A stretch of 64,000 nucleotides of DNA, from the NCBI GenBank assembly GCA_037176725.1, contig JAZBRS010000037.1:10620001-10684000 (forward strand), given 5' to 3'. The position numbers and the translations under genes were made by a program. This document shows, piece after piece, positions 10,734-21,053 of this stretch. The DNA comes from Posidonia oceanica. Its lineage: Eukaryota > Streptophyta > Magnoliopsida > Alismatales > Posidoniaceae. The stretch's first letter is position 1; every line of letters begins with the position of its first letter. Under the pieces are notes generated by a model. It had not been told where the DNA came from, did no database searches, and saw only the letters and a program-made list of their open reading frames with translations.

Positions 10734-13700
10734 TTAGGGGAATGCGAAAGTTTTTGAACTGCACCGTGACGAACAGGGGCTGGTTGTGATTAATCCCCCC
10801 GAAGGCAGCTCATCACTCGTAAAAGAGATGACCTGGGGCTCCGCAATCAACCCAACCATACTCTCCAAGGCAGAAGGCTCAATGGACTGGGATACACGGG
10901 CAGCCTGGAACACACGAAGAAAAGCCTCGCGGTGTTCGGCAGAGGTGTGGATCAAGTCCCAGATAGAAATGTCGGCTTTGACCTTCTTAAGCTGGGAGGT
11001 CAAGTCGGCCTTAGGTTGGCTCTTTTTGGCAAGGGGAGGGGTAGTTCTGGCAGGCTCTAAGGGAGTAGTGGCAGGAAGCTGGGTTACTACAGGCTGGGTA
11101 GGGATTTGGCTAGTTACAGGCTGATCTGGAGTTGGATCTACTATGGGTTGGCTAGAGGGTGGGGGCATAACAGGTCTAGGGTGAGTTGCCCTAATTGCCG
11201 GTGTTGGGGGCCTGTAAACCCTCCTCGATCGCGTTACTTCCGCGCACATCTCTGTGGCGTAGCTGTAAGGGACGCGATGGGTGTCCAGGGTCAAATCAAT
11301 GACGACTGGAGCACGTGCTGCGAGCACAGGAGGGGTTACAGGGGGACCTATTGGATATTGCGGTCTATCTAGAGGGCATGGTTGTCGGGGTGGGAAGGCT
11401 GGGGCAGGTTGAGGTCTGCCTAGAAGGTGTAGCTGAGGTCGCCCTAAAAGGTGGATGGGAGAACTAGGCTGGACTCTAGCTAGGAGGTGCACAGGGGATT
11501 GAGCCTGGGGAAGCACGGTGGGAGGTGCGAGAGGGCGCTCCGGCCTGGCACGCGGTCGGATCAAGTGAATTCCCGACTCGGAGCCGGCAACTGCCGCGAG
11601 ATAGAGACTGACTGGGAAAGGCTCAGAGATGTCAGAGATGAGATCAGAAGGGTCGACCACGGAGGTAGCAGGCCCAGAGGGAAAGACAGAATGGACGCCT
11701 GAGGTTCCCGCCCCTCCCGGATAAGAGTGCTCCGGTAAGGGTTGGCGGGTGATGCCAGAATGCGGGGGAACAGCTGAGTGTGCAGATGCATGAGTGTGTG
11801 CTTGGGTGGATGCCTCATGCGTGTCGATCACAATCGTTCCCGATTCGATCAAGTCCTGAATAGCGTTCCGCAGGGAGAAGCAATTGTCCGTCGAATGCCC
11901 GACACTTCGATGGAAATTGTAGAAGAGGTCCGACCTAAACCAATGCGGCAGAGGACTTAGCGGCGGACGAACCTCCGGGAACTTCAGGAGCGATGCAACC
12001 TTTGGCAAGATGGCCGTGAGTGGTTCCACCAGTGGGGTGAAACTACGCCTCTCAATGGGTGGCCTTCTTTGCCTTGGGTGTGAGCCTTGCTGAACCGGTG
12101 CGGCAGGATAGACTGGTCTAGCGGTGGTAGTGATGTGTGGTGTGTGTGGATTCCTAGGTGCAGGAGCGTACACCATCTGAGCTGGGGCAGGCCGGGATGG
12201 CAAGCGAACAGGCACAGCAGGGGAGTCGACGAATGCAACAGCGAGTTTCGGCGAATCCTTCCTCTTCGGGCGGTTGTTGCTGCTGCCGCTGTTGTTGTTG
12301 TTGGAGGCGCTGCTGTTGGCACTGTTGCTGCTAATCACTGCCTGCTTAGCGAACGCAAAGAGAGCTGGAAAGTTGCCACTCCGCAAAGAACTCTCCACGC
12401 GCGCTCCAGCTCTGATGAGTGCCGCAAAAGTAGTGACTGGTTGGATGCTAAGCAGAGCTCCGAGAGACGGCTGCGCCCCTTTGATAACGATCTCGATAGA
12501 CTCCTCGTCAGAGGGTCTATCTCGAACCTGAGAGGCAAGGGCGCGCCAGCGGCCGACGTACTCCCCGAACGGCTCGCCAGAATTCTGCTTGATTGCGATC
12601 AAGTCCGCCCTCTTTGGGACCAGATCGAGGTTGAAGGAGTATTGCTCCAGGAACGCCTGACTGAGGTCGTTCCAAGTCTTGATGGCTGACATGTCAAGCG
12701 ATGTAAACCACTTGAGTGCCGGCCCGGTCAAACTTTTCTGGAACAAGCGGATCAGCAACCTCTCGTCAGCCTGAAGCTGAGCGAGATCACCGCAATACGC
12801 CTTCAAGTGTGCTACAGGGCAGCCCCTAACATTATACTTCTCGAAGTCCGGGATCTTGAACTTCGGAGGGAGTACCACCTCTGGAAAGCAGCAGAGGTCC
12901 CGGAATTGGTAGGTCTGGTGCTCAGTACCCTGCACTAGTCGTAGTGCCTTCTCCAAGACGTCCATCCGGTTATTGATGGGGTCTGGGATTGCTGCTGTAG
13001 GAGAGGGATCAGCAGGGGTAGCGAGCGCATACGCCGAATGGGTCGCACCTAAGTGCTCCTCCGAATCTACCATAGCATCGCCTGGTGGAGCAACGGGATG
13101 GCCGGTGTATCCGTGCTGGGGGACTGTGTATGCAGGAGTGTATGCAGGATGCTGGACCTGATGCAGAGGGGGAGAGTAGATGCCATGCTGTGCTGTGACA
13201 GGGGTAGAATGACAGAGCACCAGTTGCTGTACAGGCAGAGTGCCAGACAGCGAGCCAGTGAGGTACTGGGCTCCAGCCGGTCCAAAGGACTGACCACCAG
13301 AGGGAAGTGGAGCATGCTGTGCTAAGTGTTGTGCAGCAGGAGGCGGTAAACGAGCCCCCATCGTCGGAACCGTGAGCAGTTGAGACGATGGTCGAGGCGG
13401 AGGTGTGGAGGTTGATGCATGGAATGCAGGAACTGGCCTCAAAGGAACCTCAGGAACGACGGGAATAGGAGAAGGACGAACTGATAGAGCCATGCCCTGC
13501 AGTCTCTGGGCAAGCTCCATCAGGTGCTGGTACTGCGCCTCGAGCGTCTCGCCAGTGGGGACGCTGAAGTGCAGTGCCGACGAAGGCTGAGAAACAAGTG
13601 GCACGGACACAGACTGTCCGGGAGGGATGGATTCTACCGCAAAGGTCGCAGCGACGGTGGAAGGGATGCCGGAAGCGACGTATCCCTGGGATGGAGGGGG

Positions 13701-13934
13701 CAGTGGCGTCTCCGAAACGCGAGTAACGGTCGTCAAGATGGACTCGGCAACCGGATCCGGAGGAAGAGATGCTTGCCACTGTCCCGGGATGTACTGAGAA
13801 CCTAGAGACGTCAGGGGAGGAAACCCTGGCGTCGGAGGGGGAACAAGGGGGACAGAAGGAGCAACCGGAGGGGTCGGAACGGGAACACCCTCCGTGACAG
13901 GAGTGAAAAGAGGCTCACTAACGTACTGGGCCAT
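10734..13934 (-). CDS. gag: Element A gag (capsid and CHHC-type zinc motif)
   Basis: The frame has 1066 codons and starts at ATG 13934-13932 (MAQYV). The same MAQ start is seen in elements C and E. Residues 1-330 are a Pro-rich leader. Residues 340-515 match the retrotransposon gag/capsid family (FRDLCCFPEVVLPPKFKIPDF, then SLTGPALKWFTSLDMSAIKT, then EPFGEYVGRW). Residues 671-685 correspond to the zinc motif CxFHxxxGHxTxxC, but the first Cys is Tyr here (FYNFH), whereas E and C keep Cys (FCDFH, FCSFH). The last 15 or so codons are read in a wrong frame after a run of six G at 10791-10796. Shifting back one base there continues into LFVTVQFKNFRIPL and the protease, as in E. Gag forms the cytoplasmic virus-like particle. 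Confidence 0.92.
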   Translation of the reverse strand: MAQYVSEPLFTPVTEGVPVPTPPVAPSVPLVPPPTPGFPPLTSLGSQYIPGQWQASLPPDPVAESILTTVTRVSETPLPPPSQGYVASGIPSTVAATFAVESIPPGQSVSVPLVSQPSSALHFSVPTGETLEAQYQHLMELAQRLQGMALSVRPSPIPVVPEVPLRPVPAFHASTSTPPPRPSSQLLTVPTMGARLPPPAAQHLAQHAPLPSGGQSFGPAGAQYLTGSLSGTLPVQQLVLCHSTPVTAQHGIYSPPLHQVQHPAYTPAYTVPQHGYTGHPVAPPGDAMVDSEEHLGATHSAYALATPADPSPTAAIPDPINNRMDVLEKALRLVQGTEHQTYQFRDLCCFPEVVLPPKFKIPDFEKYNVRGCPVAHLKAYCGDLAQLQADERLLIRLFQKSLTGPALKWFTSLDMSAIKTWNDLSQAFLEQYSFNLDLVPKRADLIAIKQNSGEPFGEYVGRWRALASQVRDRPSDEESIEIVIKGAQPSLGALLSIQPVTTFAALIRAGARVESSLRSGNFPALFAFAKQAVISSNSANSSASNNNNSGSSNNRPKRKDSPKLAVAFVDSPAVPVRLPSRPAPAQMVYAPAPRNPHTPHITTTARPVYPAAPVQQGSHPRQRRPPIERRSFTPLVEPLTAILPKVASLLKFPEVRPPLSPLPHWFRSDLFYNFHRSVGHSTDNCFSLRNAIQDLIESGTIVIDTHEASTQAHTHASAHSAVPPHSGITRQPLPEHSYPGGAGTSGVHSVFPSGPATSVVDPSDLISDISEPFPVSLYLAAVAGSESGIHLIRPRARPERPLAPPTVLPQAQSPVHLLARVQPSSPIHLLGRPQLHLLGRPQPAPAFPPRQPCPLDRPQYPIGPPVTPPVLAARAPVVIDLTLDTHRVPYSYATEMCAEVTRSRRVYRPPTPAIRATHPRPVMPPPSSQPIVDPTPDQPVTSQIPTQPVVTQLPATTPLEPARTTPPLAKKSQPKADLTSQLKKVKADISIWDLIHTSAEHREAFLRVFQAARVSQSIEPSALESMVGLIAEPQVISFTSDELPSGGLITTSPCSSRCSSKTFAFP

Positions 13935-15235
13935 TGCTGACCTAGATCACGTGAGAATAGGGCTGCGACGAGTGTTCAAGCGGTGAGTCCTAAGAGGAGC
14001 TATCGTCGCAAGTGCGGATAGCCCGGAAGGGGAATGGTCGCGAATGAAGTCGCAAAAGGGGTGTCAACGGGGGTCGGTACTCGAGCTCTGGCAAAGGGAG
14101 ACTCGCTATACCGATCACGCTGACACAACAGAAGGAAATTAGGGTTAGAAACTAAAAGATGAATGCAAATGAGTTAGTTAAATGGCATGAATGATATGCA
14201 TGCTTTCTAGTATGCCCCCCTCACCTAACTAGTGTTTCCTAGCAAGGTTGTCTACTCCGGGTATCCCTGGGTGTACGGGTCACCGACTCAGGTCAGAAAA
14301 TTAGGTTCCCTGCCTAACTCCCGGCCCAAAGCTCAGGAAATGACAAGGTGGTGCGTTGGTGGCCTCTACCCCGCCAAAGCGTAGGTGGTACCCTCTACTA
14401 ACACCGACACGACCCCCGGACGAGGGGGGACAGACCGACCAACTCGTGCCACGCCCAAAGCGGTGGAACAAGAAGCCGGGACAGTCCTTCACAGACTAAT
14501 AGGTGGACTCAGATGAGAAGAATGCATGCCCTATATGATGCTTATGCAAATGCTTAAAGTCTTTTATCTTGCGCATTTTATTAACCAGAGGGAGTGAAGG
14601 ATTGTTCAGAGTCTCTAGTTGCTCCTAGGAGTTCTTTTTACTTGCGGTTTTTAGTTAACCATGGGGAGAGCAAACAAGTCTCTACTATCCTAGGCATGGC
14701 ATGTGCGAAAGGGAAGAAAATCAGTCAAGCATGGCAGGCAGACAATCATACAACACAACAAAAGGCAAGCGCATGGCATGTGCAAGTGTTTGTGAGCATA
14801 ATGGTGAAGAAAAAACATTCATCGAGTCAAAAGGCATGCATGTGCGTGCGTAGTGACATAGCAAAGGTGTAAAAGAAGCATTCCACATTCAAAAAGCATG
14901 TATTGTTGCCAAACAAGTATGTAGACATGCAATGTGCAATAACTAAAGCAGTAATAAGCAAGTAAGGCAAGGAAAATAAAGACAAGTAAGCTGTAAAGGA
15001 AGTAAGAGCATAAGCAAGACAATAAGTAAATAAACAAACAGAGAAGCAAAGCCAAGCGAATGGGAGCGCAAACCGAGACGAAAAGAGGTGCAAGACCTAA
15101 GCAAAGTAGCCACAAAGCGACTTTCTAGGAGTTTGCACAGAAAAACGAGCAAAGCAGACAAAGAAGGCACACAAGGCAGGCAAAACTGCGAAAACAGGCG
15201 AGCAAAAAGCCGGGAACGAAAGCCAGAGTCTAGCA
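13935..15235 (-). other. 5' untranslated region of element A
   Basis: This is the region between the PBS and the gag start. It is collinear with the 5' UTR of element C (29807-31081): both contain the block around GGCGGGGTAGAGGCCACCAA (14355-14374 reversed; 30694-30713 in C). No open reading frame is convincing, and there is no extra ORF upstream of gag as in classic Ogre elements. Confidence 0.75.
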
Positions 15236-15253
15236 TCCCCAGCAGAGTCGCCA
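15236..15253 (-). other. Primer-binding site, tRNA-Arg type (element A)
   Basis: On the minus strand this reads TGGCGACTCTGCTGGGGA, starting one base after the LTR end. It is complementary to the 3' end of a plant tRNA-Arg (TGG for CCA, then CGACTCCGCTGGGGA), with one mismatch. Confidence 0.85.
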
Positions 15254-15550
15254 CTGTAGCGATCCCGATCGGAATCAGGCTCACTATTTAGCGGCGATTG
15301 GATCCGAGGAAGAGGCTCGACTCGAAAACACTTGAAATCGAGGAGAAAAGAGAAAGATAAGACAAATCAAAGTCGCCACCATGTCTACTAACGGGAGACA
15401 AGGAAAACCGAGGGAAATGCGTGAATTAACACGCAAAACCAAGCAAGAAATGCAAAGCAAAGCAATGCAAGGGAAACAAATGCAAATACATGCAAATGAG
15501 ATGACTCTAGCCTAGGATAAGGGCAGTACGGTCATTGCGGGCCAAAAGAC

Positions 15551-15640
15551 AGGGCAAGGACTCCTGTTACGTGCGGGGAAGGTGTTAGGCACCCCCGACA
15601 CGCCCGAGAATCGGTCTTTCTAGGCTTACGCTCGCATACG
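15551..15640 (-). promoter_or_regulatory. Conserved LTR block (R/U5 region), element A copy
   Basis: It contains GGTGTTAGGCACCCCCGACA and TCGGTCTTTCTAGGCTTACG. The block is conserved in the C LTRs and in the otherwise diverged E LTR, while most of the LTR is not. Its function is unknown; candidates are transcription start, polyadenylation or packaging signal. Confidence 0.55.
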
Positions 15641-15826
15641 CAGGGAAATGCAGGATTGAATGCCTATGTGCCTATGAATGCCTAAATGAATGCTCAAGGT
15701 GTGCTCTAAGTGGAGAGATGCAGGACAAGGAAGTAAACGTGCTGTCTAAGTGCTCAGCTACACTGTTTGTGTTCCGAACCGGGCGAAACCTAGCTCGTGA
15801 GAACTCCAGACAGTAAGCATCACAGC

Positions 15827-15832
15827 CCTATA
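15827..15832 (-). promoter_or_regulatory. Candidate LTR TATA box (element A)
   Basis: It reads TATAGG on the minus strand within GCATATAGGGCTGTGATGC. The site is conserved in all LTRs of the window, upstream of the conserved R/U5-like block. No transcript evidence is available. Confidence 0.4.
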
Positions 15833-15889
15833 TGCAAATGCAGGCGGAAAAGCAAAACGACGGTAAAACCATGCAATGCAATCGACATG

Positions 15890-16145
15890 CAAGAGAAAAC
15901 GGCGTAAAACACGCAAAACGAGGCGAAAAACAAGAAAGCGCGCAAAATGGTGCAAAAAGACAAGGTCGGCACGTAAAACGGGCAAGAAAGCAAAGTGGCA
16001 CGCAAATCGGTGCAAAAGGCTATGAAGGGCACGCAAAACTGTGCCAAAAACAAGGCGAGCGTGCAAAACGACGCGAAAGACAAAGCTGGCACGCAAAACG
16101 GTGCCAAGACGAGAACGGGCACGCAAAACGGTGCCAAAAGCTGCG
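15890..16145 (-). repeat. Minisatellite inside LTR A (GCACGCAAAACGGTGC units)
   Basis: Degenerate repeats of about 30 bp with GGCACGCAAAACGGTGCCAA recur here. The same family is more regular in D (45340-45765) and in C (28720-29140, 41560-41960). It gives Lys/Arg-rich or Phe/Cys-rich shadow frames on both strands, which are not genes. Confidence 0.75.
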
Positions 16146-17879
16146 AGATAAAACCTCGGAAAACTGCGCGAATGCTAAATGCAAAGAAGAGATCAGAAGA
16201 TGCCAAAGAGGAGCAAGACAATGTGTGTGTAAGAACAGACATTGTTTAGGACCACCCAGGGTAGGTGTGAAGACCTACAAAGGGGAGAGTGAGCAAACGG
16301 AGGGATTACCACCTCTTTTGCGACCATTTCCCACTGAACCGTTCCACGGTGTGTCTCGCATGCTGCCCAAAGCTCGCGCTGCGATCGGATCGTGGAAAAG
16401 GGGGAAGAAAGTCACATTAAGTGGTGAATCCAGGGAAAACTCAACACAAAACACATGGGGAAACGTGAAATGGAGATCTGAGTTGATAGACAAGAAGAGG
16501 AGGTCCTATTCTACATGCTCAAAGAGACAGAAATCGAAAACGAGGAAAACTATGCAAATGGCATGCAAATGAATGCAATGTAGGGGTTCAGGAGGACATA
16601 CCTGGAAATCCGGGAGCCTGATCTGAGATCTGCTGGATCCATGCTGAAGAGCGCTTCGCTGCGGTCGCTTGGGCAGCTTATTTGAGAAGATCCAACGGCC
16701 AGATCGGAAGATATCGCAGCTTCAAGGCAGGAAGGCCAGAACAGGGGAGAAGAATAGATCTAGGTGTTCAGGAGATCCTAGGGGTGTGTAAAAGGTCCTC
16801 CCAAGTGAAGGGGAGCTAAAAGTGCTTAGTGTGTGCAAAAGGATGCCAAAATACAAGGCTAAATGAATGCAGAATGTATGCACAAGCAAAAAGAAACGAG
16901 GGGAACAAACTTGGAAAAGACAGGAGTTCAAAAGCATTTTTGAAAAAGCAAAGGGGCTAAAATGCAAATTTTCACAAAAGATGGGGTCCACAGAGGAGGG
17001 TTTTGAAAACAGGAGAGGGCAGAGGGTTATTTTGCAAAAGACTAGGCTCAGAAAGCTAATTTGAAAAGAGGGTATGCATTGGAAGAAGTTTTAAAAACAA
17101 AAAGAAATCAGAGTGCAATTTTGGAAAAAACTGGGGTCTAAAGTGCAAATTTTCCAGAAAACAGGGTCCTGGGGAGTCTGGGAATGCAAGTGGAGGGTCT
17201 ACATGCAATTTTGTAAGCATAGGAGCTAAGATGCAACTTTAGGGGCAAAACAGTCTTTTTACATGATTTTTAAAAGATGCAAGGACCTATGTGTGATTTT
17301 TAAATCATGCAGGGGTCAAATATGCAATTTTGTATGGTAAATATGCTCTGAAAACACTGAAAAGGACTGATGTGCAATTTTTGAAAAAAACAGGGGCCAA
17401 AATGCAATGCAGTAGGCTAAAATACATGCAAATGGTTACTGTCCATTTAAAATGGACCTAAATGCAAATGTGCAAAACCATGAGGTAAAACATGCAATGC
17501 AGTATGCAAAAATCAAAATAAAACCTAAGTTCCCACAGTGTAGAGGATGAAAATGCAAAAATGAGAAAAAGCAGGGGCTCAGAATGCAATGCAATATGAC
17601 AAAATCAATGCATTTAAATGATCTGATTTAGGGCAGGACTTATATGCAAAAATAAAAAACAGAAGGGCTAAAATGCAAAAAGTTACAACAACACAGCACA
17701 GTAAAAGGACTAGATTGCAAATACAGAAAAGTAGAGATAAAGGCAGCAATTTAGCATGGTATTAAATCAGAAACTAAGTAGATTAACTAAACTAAGGACT
17801 AGAATGCAAAAATGGAAAAACTTAAGGCAGATATGCAATATTTACCAAAAAACTATAGCCAGAGAAAAATAAAACAACA

Positions 17880-18620
17880 GTAAAACGCCGGCGGCCATGG
17901 ACACTGTAGCAGCAAGCTGCCAGCGTCCATGAACGCCGACACAGGCGGCTTGGGGACGCGCAGACCGGCGGGGGAGCTGCTCCTGGTCCTGACGGAGGTC
18001 GGACGGTGCTCGGCGGAGGTCGACGCGGACTGGAACGAGCTGGAGCGATCGCCGGAGGTCTGCAGAGCTTCAGAAGCTTCGTCCGGCCGATCGACGCAGC
18101 GACGCTGCGTTCTGAAGGCCAGAGAACACTCCTGAGACCCATGCGGACCTGAGGCAACCACCGGAGCTGCGTTCTGCTGGACGGAGCTGCGGGACGACCG
18201 GAGAGACTCACCGGAGAAGAAGACCCTGGCCGGAGCTTGACTCGGCGCAGGAGTGCCGGAGACCTTATTCTAAAGGCTGGAGAAGCAAGAGGGGAGGAAG
18301 AGGAGGCTAGGGGAAGTGGAATTTACCTGGTTCCGCGTCTGAGATGCCCTACCGACGACGGTGGCTTCAGAGGTCGCCGGTGGAGTCTGTCCGGTCGCTG
18401 CGGGTGCTGTCGGCTGCTCGCGAGGGCTGGAGTCGCCTCAGGACGATCCTCCGGAGCTTCCCAGACGTCCGGACGTGAGCTTTGAAGCTCGGAGCAGAAT
18501 CTGGCACTTTTGGGTTCTCTGAAAGGAACCGGAGGCGGGGGGGGGTGTTGCTGCTCGTCCGGTGAAGCGGAGGCTTCTGGAAGATTGCTGGAGGTCTGGT
18601 GAAGGGTTCTGGGCGGTCGA
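17880..18620. other. GC-rich island inside LTR A
   Basis: This abruptly GC-rich segment (CGGCGG, CCGGAGG, CGTCCGG motifs) is flanked by A/T-rich sequence. Open frames on both strands (17822-18211, 18323-18655) have no recognised domain, and matching islands in C and D differ in detail. It is part of the LTR, not an independent gene. Confidence 0.5.
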
Positions 18621-21053
18621 ATTGGGTTTTGGGAGGCTGTGGGTGGAGATTGCAAGCTGGTGGGTTTTCTGGTCAGAAGGAGGTGCAGGTGTTTGTTGTG
18701 TTGTTCTCGGCCTGTGGTGAGGGAGAGGGCTGGAGGTCTGGTGCTCGGGAAAGGTGGATGTCTGGTGATTATCTGGGTGGAGTTTGATGGGGAGTGGTGG
18801 ACTGGAGCGAAGGGAATTGAGAAGAGAGTTAGGTTGGGTTCAGTTGGCTTTTCAGGTGGATTTCTGGGGTGATTTTAGTGGGAGAATGGCCGTGAAATGG
18901 TGGAGGAATGAAGGCTGGTTGCTGGGTGGATTTGGGGGATCAATTGGGAGAGAAGTTGAGGCTTGGAAGGGGCTTGGTTTGCTAGAAAAGGAGGGGGAAG
19001 TTCTGCTGAATTTTCAGAGGGAGAAGAAGAAGGTTTTGCTAGAGAATTCTCTGGATTTTTAGCTCTCTCTCTCTCAGAGCGTCAAAAGGCCATGAAGGAG
19101 GTCGAATGCTGAGGCTTTATCAGAAGGCTTCAGCGGAGCTGGGCGCGTAGAGGATTTTCAAATCCTGTCGGCGCGGAACACTGGAGCTGGAGTTGAGAGG
19201 AGGCCGGCGAGTCGACAGGCAGTTAATGCCTCCCGGAAAAGGTGCTGAGAGAGGAGAGAAGAGCGGCGAGCTGTAGGCCGATTGGATGGAGAGGGAAGAA
19301 GTTGAATTTAAAAACGGGGAGGGAGTGCTGTTGGCCGGCCGCGGGAAGAGAAAGAAAAACGCAGAGGAAGAAGAAGGAAGAGGAAGAAGGAGGAAGGCGG
19401 GCCGGGCTGCAGGCTGAGGAAAAAATAAAAGAAAAAAGAAGGAAGGAAGGGGTGGACGGGCTGAATTGGGCCCAGCAGAGAAAAAGGAAAAGAATAGGAA
19501 GAAAAGGAGAAGGAGAGGAGAAAAAGAGGAGAAATAAATTAGGTAAAAATAGAATAAAAATAAGTAAAAATATTAGAATGATCATGTTGTGAGTTAGGAT
19601 CTTGATTAAATTTTTAATGACTGTTTTTAGTTGATTAATCCTGATTTTAGTGGGGTTTTGGGTTTGATTAGGGTTTTAAGGGTTTTCTTTGTTTTTAATT
19701 TGTTTTCCATTTTGATTAAGTGTTTGTTAAGCCTTTTAAGTTATTTTTTAATTGTGTTTTTCTTGTTAAGTGTCTGGGATTTTAATTGGGATTTTTTAAG
19801 ATTTATTTTTGGATTAATTAGAGTGAGTTTTGCTTTTTGATTTTAGTCTTTTTAGGATTCTTCTTAAGTCCTTTTTTGAATTACACCTTTGATTTTTTTG
19901 TTTGTTAAGTTTTCTTGATGTTTTTTAGTTAGGTTTCTCTTGTTTGATTAAGTGTTTTTTAACCTTTAATTGTTTCTCTTTTCTTTCTCTTTTTTTTTTT
20001 TAATTAAGTTCTTAAATTGTTCTTCTTAGGTTTGTTAAGTCAAGTTTTTTCATCAATTATTTGTCTTAGTGTTTTTTAATTGTTTTACTTCTTCTTAGGG
20101 TTTGTTCTTAGATTATTTTGATAGGGTTTTCACTTTTGGTTGGTTTTGATTATATTTTAGTTTTTTCCTTGATTTTACAGCATTTTATTTTGATTATTTT
20201 GTATTTTTTAGGTTACACTCCTTGATTTTCTATTTTAGCTAATTTTAGTTGGGTTTAGGTTTTTAATTGTTTGTTTAGTATTTTTAATTATTTTTCTTAG
20301 GGTTCTGATTTGTTTCTTTTATATTTTGGGGTTTTACAGATTTTTAGGGGTTTTTATGGATTTTTGTAAAAGAGAGAAGAGGAAAAGAGGAGGAGGAAAG
20401 AAATGGAAAAATGAGGGAGATAAAAGGAAAAGAGATAGGTTGAAGGAAAAGGATTTTTTAAAATTCAGGAAAAAAGCTAAAAATAGTGTAAAAATAGGAA
20501 TAAGATAGAGAAGTGATAGAAGCACAAAGGGGGCCCACAGCCAGGCCAGAAAAAGGACAAAAAGGGGATGAAAAGAGAGATGATAATCAGGAGAGAGAGA
20601 GAGAGGAGAGAGAAAATGATAATCCCAGAGAGAGAAAAGGATAATTTGGATGAAAGGGGGTCATAAGGGTCTTAGAATGAGGTGAAAATTGGTGAGTGGG
20701 TAGTCTAGGGTTTGAGGTGTTGGTCCTGAAGTTTTGGTTTGATTCTAAGAAGGTTTTAGAGGGGTTTTAAGGTGTAGAAAAAGGGGAGTTTTGCCTAGGT
20801 TTTCTAGGGTTTTTGGGAATGGTCTAGGTTTGGAAATTTCTAGGTTCTTGGGTAGGCTTGTTAAGTGGGTGTTGGTGGGTTTTCCTACAGATTTTGGTCG
20901 GGTTTTGAGCTTGGGAAGAGGGGTAAAGGCTTAGGTCAAGATGGGCTAATTTTGGAGGGTAAAGAAGAGGATTAGGGTTTGGTTTTGGGTTTGAGTCCAG
21001 CAATCATCAGGAGGGCTCCAAGGATCCAAGCCTGCCAAGATGGGGTGTCAACA

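Larger units (their letters stand above)
1..21053 (-). mobile_element. Element A: Tat-type Ty3/gypsy LTR retrotransposon, 3' end outside window
   Basis: Read on the minus strand the order is 5' LTR (21053-15255), PBS, 5' UTR, gag, aspartic protease, RT, RNase H, archaeal-type RNase H, integrase, a DUF7745 reading frame, then tandem repeats reaching the left window edge. The 3' LTR is not in the window. The right boundary is the LTR end GGTGTCAACA at 21044-21053, directly followed by decayed RNase H sequence of element E, so A is nested in E. The target duplication would be ATGCG (21054-21058), but its partner lies outside. Dual RNase H, a tRNA-Arg PBS, long LTRs and 3' UTR repeats place it in the Tat/Ogre group. 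Coding damage is modest: two 1-bp shifts and two TAG codons between gag and pol, and one TAG in DUF7745. It is therefore a fairly young, probably non-functional copy. Confidence 0.93.
15255..21053 (-). repeat. 5' LTR of element A (5799 bp)
   Basis: On the minus strand it begins TGTTGACACCCCATCTTGGC and ends CGATCGGGATCGCTACA, giving TG...CA termini. It is the same family as the LTRs of C and D. Internal blocks in plus coordinates are: conserved motif block 15551-15640, candidate TATA 15827-15832, GTGCC/GCACGCAAAA minisatellite 15890-16145, TGCAAAAT-rich 16860-17850, GC-rich island 17880-18620, GA-rich 19000-19540, and T-rich 19560-20340. Open frames inside are compositional artefacts. Confidence 0.93.

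Noticed and set aside
13935..15235. An Ogre-type ORF1 upstream of gag in element A
   Set aside because: The 5' UTR is only about 1.3 kb, and frames there (for example 14594-14872, 14819-15115) are low-complexity without a start or domain matching such a protein.
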